A stretch of DNA of 64,000 nt, from NCBI GenBank assembly GCA_965662545.1, contig CBFIHZ010000011.1:36098-100097 (forward strand), written 5' to 3'. Below, in pieces: positions 62,225 through 64,000 of this stretch. The translations under genes and the position numbers were made by a program. A model generated the notes under the pieces. That model saw only the letters and a list, made by a program, of their open reading frames with translations, had not been told where the DNA came from and ran no database searches. Source of the DNA: CPC320 sp002684375. Lineage in GTDB: Bacteria > Pseudomonadota > Alphaproteobacteria > Rhodobacterales > Rhodobacteraceae. The stretch's first letter is position 1. Every line of letters begins with the position of its first letter.

Positions 62225-63024
62225 ATGAAGCTTTTCGGTCGCTGGCCAGTGGCTGGATCGGTCGCATTAGTCAGTTTCCACAAGTTGACGCGCTATTTTT
62301 GCGACCCTGATCTAACAGATGCTTTTATCGACAATGCTTTGCCTGTTGCATGGGATTTTCAGCATAACGCAGTGATTATTTATGGCTTCAATCCAATGAT
62401 TGCGGAGATTCTACGGCGCAAGAACCAAAAAGTTTCAAATTCTTGTCGAGAACAGCTTTGACATGGACAGCTTGCAGCGCTCTGAAGAGACCTTGTTTAC
62501 GCTTGACGCATTTGAGCAGAACCCGCCAAATCATATTTTTGGCAATGCGCAGGAGACAGCTTCGATCTGCATCGGCGACAGTTTACAACCATAAGATATT
62601 CAACGCGTGGAAGATGTGATGAATCAAGAGCAATTCAACACCAATGCAGAACAGTATTTTACCCAGAGTGAGGCGCAGACCTTTATCCAAAATGTGGGAC
62701 AAAAACTAACCCGCGTGCTGACCCGCAAAATAGTGATTATTCAAACGATAAAAATGTTATCTTTGCCTCATCTTGTCCGTCCCTTGAAACCCAACTGGAC
62801 GATATCGCCACCTATCAGAATGAATTTATTATCTTTGGCATTGCCCGATCTGCACAGGCTTTGAGCGCCCGTGGTATCGTTCCCGATATTATTTTTGCCG
62901 CTGATATTCAGGATTTGAACATCGCTTTCTTTGACGGTTTGAAAGCAGATTTTTATCGCTGCATACTGACATTTATTCAGTCTTGGACACCGGCTCTAAA
63001 AAGTCAGAATGATGAAAAGACCTG
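62225..63024 (+). pseudogene. Maf/DUF115-type flagellin glycosyltransferase, multiply frameshifted and truncated
   Basis: Pieces of one protein appear in changing frames. 'DLTDAFIDNALPVAWDFQHNAVIIYGFNPMIAEI' starts near 62310; 'FQILVENSFDMDSLQRSEETLF' runs in another frame and ends at 62594. From about 62640 'TNAEQYFTQSEAQTFIQNVG' continues, then after a shift near 62728 'NVIFASSCPSLETQLDDIAT' and 'EFIIFGIARSAQALSARGIVPDIIFAADIQDL' to a stop at 63024. The last part is the core of the DUF115/Maf family (G/S-x-PSL motif, then PDI..A.D). These enzymes add nonulosonic acids or other sugars to flagellin. The gene faces a flagellin gene, the usual neighbourhood. At least two frameshifts and loss of the C-terminus make it non-functional. 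Confidence 0.7.
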
Positions 63025-63063
63025 AAAAGTTTACAAATTTCCAAGAAAATACCGGAAAACCAA

Positions 63064-63088
63064 ACAGGCCCGCGTGCTGCGGACCTGT
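63064..63088 (-). terminator. Rho-independent terminator of the flagellin gene
   Basis: Read leftward, ACAGGTCCGC and GCGGGCCTGT form a ten-base stem (one G-U pair) with a five-base loop, followed by TTTGGTTTT. It lies 39 bases after the flagellin stop. Confidence 0.75.
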
Positions 63089-63126
63089 CTTTTTTGATCG
63101 TTTTGCAACGAAGCTTTGCGTTACGC

Positions 63127-64000
63127 TTAGCCTTGCAGCAGGCTGAGAACGTTCTGCTTGGAGGCGTTGGCTTGGGCCAGCATCGCGGTGGACGCTTGCT
63201 GCAGGATCTGGTTTTTGGCCAGGTTTGTGGTTTCCAGAGCAAAATCTGCATCCTCGATGCCGCCTTTGGCAGCCGACAGGTTGGACGAGATGTTGGTCAG
63301 GTTGTTCACAGTGTGGGTCAACCGGTTGGACACCGCACCCAATTCAGACCGCTGAACGTTAACTTTTTTGATGGCGGCATCAAGCAGGACTATGCTTGCT
63401 GCCATTGAATTAGAGGGGCTATCAAGGGTTGGCCCGGATGATGAGCTTGAGCTGCTACTGGATGAAGAGGAGGAGTTGGAGGAGTTACTAGACGAAGAGG
63501 ATGTGCCTGTATCAAATATTTGGGCGAATATGCCTGCACCATCAGTGTCCTGATTTGTTGAAGCCCATGAGGCTAAAAAGGTATTACCATTGCCCGACGC
63601 TAATTTAATGTCTTTTTGATCTGCATTTGTGTGCTGGTTGATCGAAAACTCAGTGCCAACGACCTGAAGGGTACTATCTAACCTTTGTCCAAATACACCA
63701 TAACCTGAGCCATCCTGATTAAGTGATTGCCAAGCAACAATGAATCCGTCGTCGTTAAGTTGTACGGCAGTGGGATATGATTGATTACTGTTAGAAGAGT
63801 TTATCACCACTTCATTAGTTATAGGATTGAGCATATAATCGAAAACCCGTGCAGAAATGTCATTTGAAATTACGTTGTGCCAGACAGCAAGTATTCCTCC
63901 ATTATCTAAACCAATGAGGTCGGGCTTCATGGCGCCTATCCCACCATGAAGGGCAACTTCAGTTCTTGTAGGGGTTCCAACACTCTTGAATGTCCTTCCT
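63127..64000 (-). CDS. Chimeric flagellin: adhesin-type repeats, poly-Ser linker and flagellin C-terminus (5' end outside window)
   Basis: The frame is open to the right edge, so about 291 C-terminal residues are seen. The last ~95 ('MAASIVLLDAAIKKVNVQRSELGAVSNRL', 'FALETTNLAKNQILQQASTAMLAQANASKQNVLSLLQG') are a standard flagellin D1/D0 C-terminal domain. Before it is a linker of 20 Ser with two Asn, encoded by all six Ser codons. Before that are about three repeats of the type 'DGFIVAWQSLNQDGSGYGVFGQRLD', 'NTFLASWASTNQDTDGAGIFAQIFD' and 'GGILAVWHNVISNDISARVFD', known from large secreted RTX-like surface proteins. They would form a surface-exposed insert in the filament. An N-terminal flagellin domain is expected beyond the window. 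A Maf-like glycosyltransferase remnant lies next door. Confidence 0.88.
   Translation of the reverse strand, partial: GRTFKSVGTPTRTEVALHGGIGAMKPDLIGLDNGGILAVWHNVISNDISARVFDYMLNPITNEVVINSSNSNQSYPTAVQLNDDGFIVAWQSLNQDGSGYGVFGQRLDSTLQVVGTEFSINQHTNADQKDIKLASGNGNTFLASWASTNQDTDGAGIFAQIFDTGTSSSSSNSSNSSSSSSSSSSSSSGPTLDSPSNSMAASIVLLDAAIKKVNVQRSELGAVSNRLTHTVNNLTNISSNLSAAKGGIEDADFALETTNLAKNQILQQASTAMLAQANASKQNVLSLLQG

Noticed and set aside
63418..63490. Apparent low-complexity Glu-rich frame on the plus strand
   Set aside because: It is the antisense of the flagellin poly-Ser linker.

Overview
The window reads as chromosomal DNA of a free-living heterotrophic alphaproteobacterium, most likely Rhodobacterales of the marine Roseobacter type. 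This is inferred from gene content: a HutF-type histidine pathway, indolepyruvate ferredoxin oxidoreductase with a long beta subunit, class III omega-aminotransferase, phytoene-desaturase-like flavoproteins, an alphaproteobacterial RHH_4 protein and a roseobacter-style flagellin. No rRNA, tRNA, CRISPR array, intact insertion sequence or prophage was recognised. The layout is dominated by small catabolic operons with their own transporters and regulators.

Left part (1-10.3 kb): the end of a Gfo/Idh/MocA dehydrogenase, an FAH-family hydrolase and L-fuconate dehydratase form a non-phosphorylating L-fucose (deoxysugar acid) operon. A class III aminotransferase, a quinone oxidoreductase/cupin pair, a DUF6880-type protein and a MOSC-domain protein follow. 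Next comes a decayed panC-panB pair: panC carries a one-base frameshift and apparently no start codon; panB has two in-frame stops, one at the expected catalytic Glu.

Centre-left (10.4-25 kb): a large catabolic divergon. Leftward runs a flavoprotein plus a five-gene oligopeptide-type ABC importer. Rightward run a cyclase-family hydrolase, a second flavoprotein, a MarR regulator and the two subunits of an indolepyruvate:ferredoxin oxidoreductase-like enzyme. The shared promoter region carries two overlapping perfect palindromes. Two tandem MaoC-like proteins, one lacking the catalytic Asp, lie convergently at the end. The substrate is unknown. This is the best candidate here for an undescribed pathway.

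Centre (25-43.7 kb): a three-protein phosphorelay (histidine kinase, receiver, Hpt); an SLC13 dicarboxylate transporter with a CitE-like lyase, a CaiB/BaiF CoA-transferase and a crotonase; then the histidine utilisation cluster hutU-hutH-hutI / hutF / hutD / hutC without a recognisable hutG; then a LysR regulator and a carboxymuconolactone-decarboxylase-like protein.

Right part (44.5-64 kb): class II aldolase, BASS-type transporter, iron-containing alcohol dehydrogenase, adenine deaminase, thiopurine methyltransferase, a 1001-residue kinase-M23-aminotransferase fusion, endonuclease III, a subtilase autotransporter, a GMC oxidoreductase with its Tat-exported small subunit and a glyoxalase, a ribbon-helix-helix protein, a broken Maf/DUF115 flagellin-glycosyltransferase gene, and the 3' part of an unusual flagellin whose central region consists of adhesin-type repeats joined by a poly-Ser linker to a normal flagellin C-terminus.
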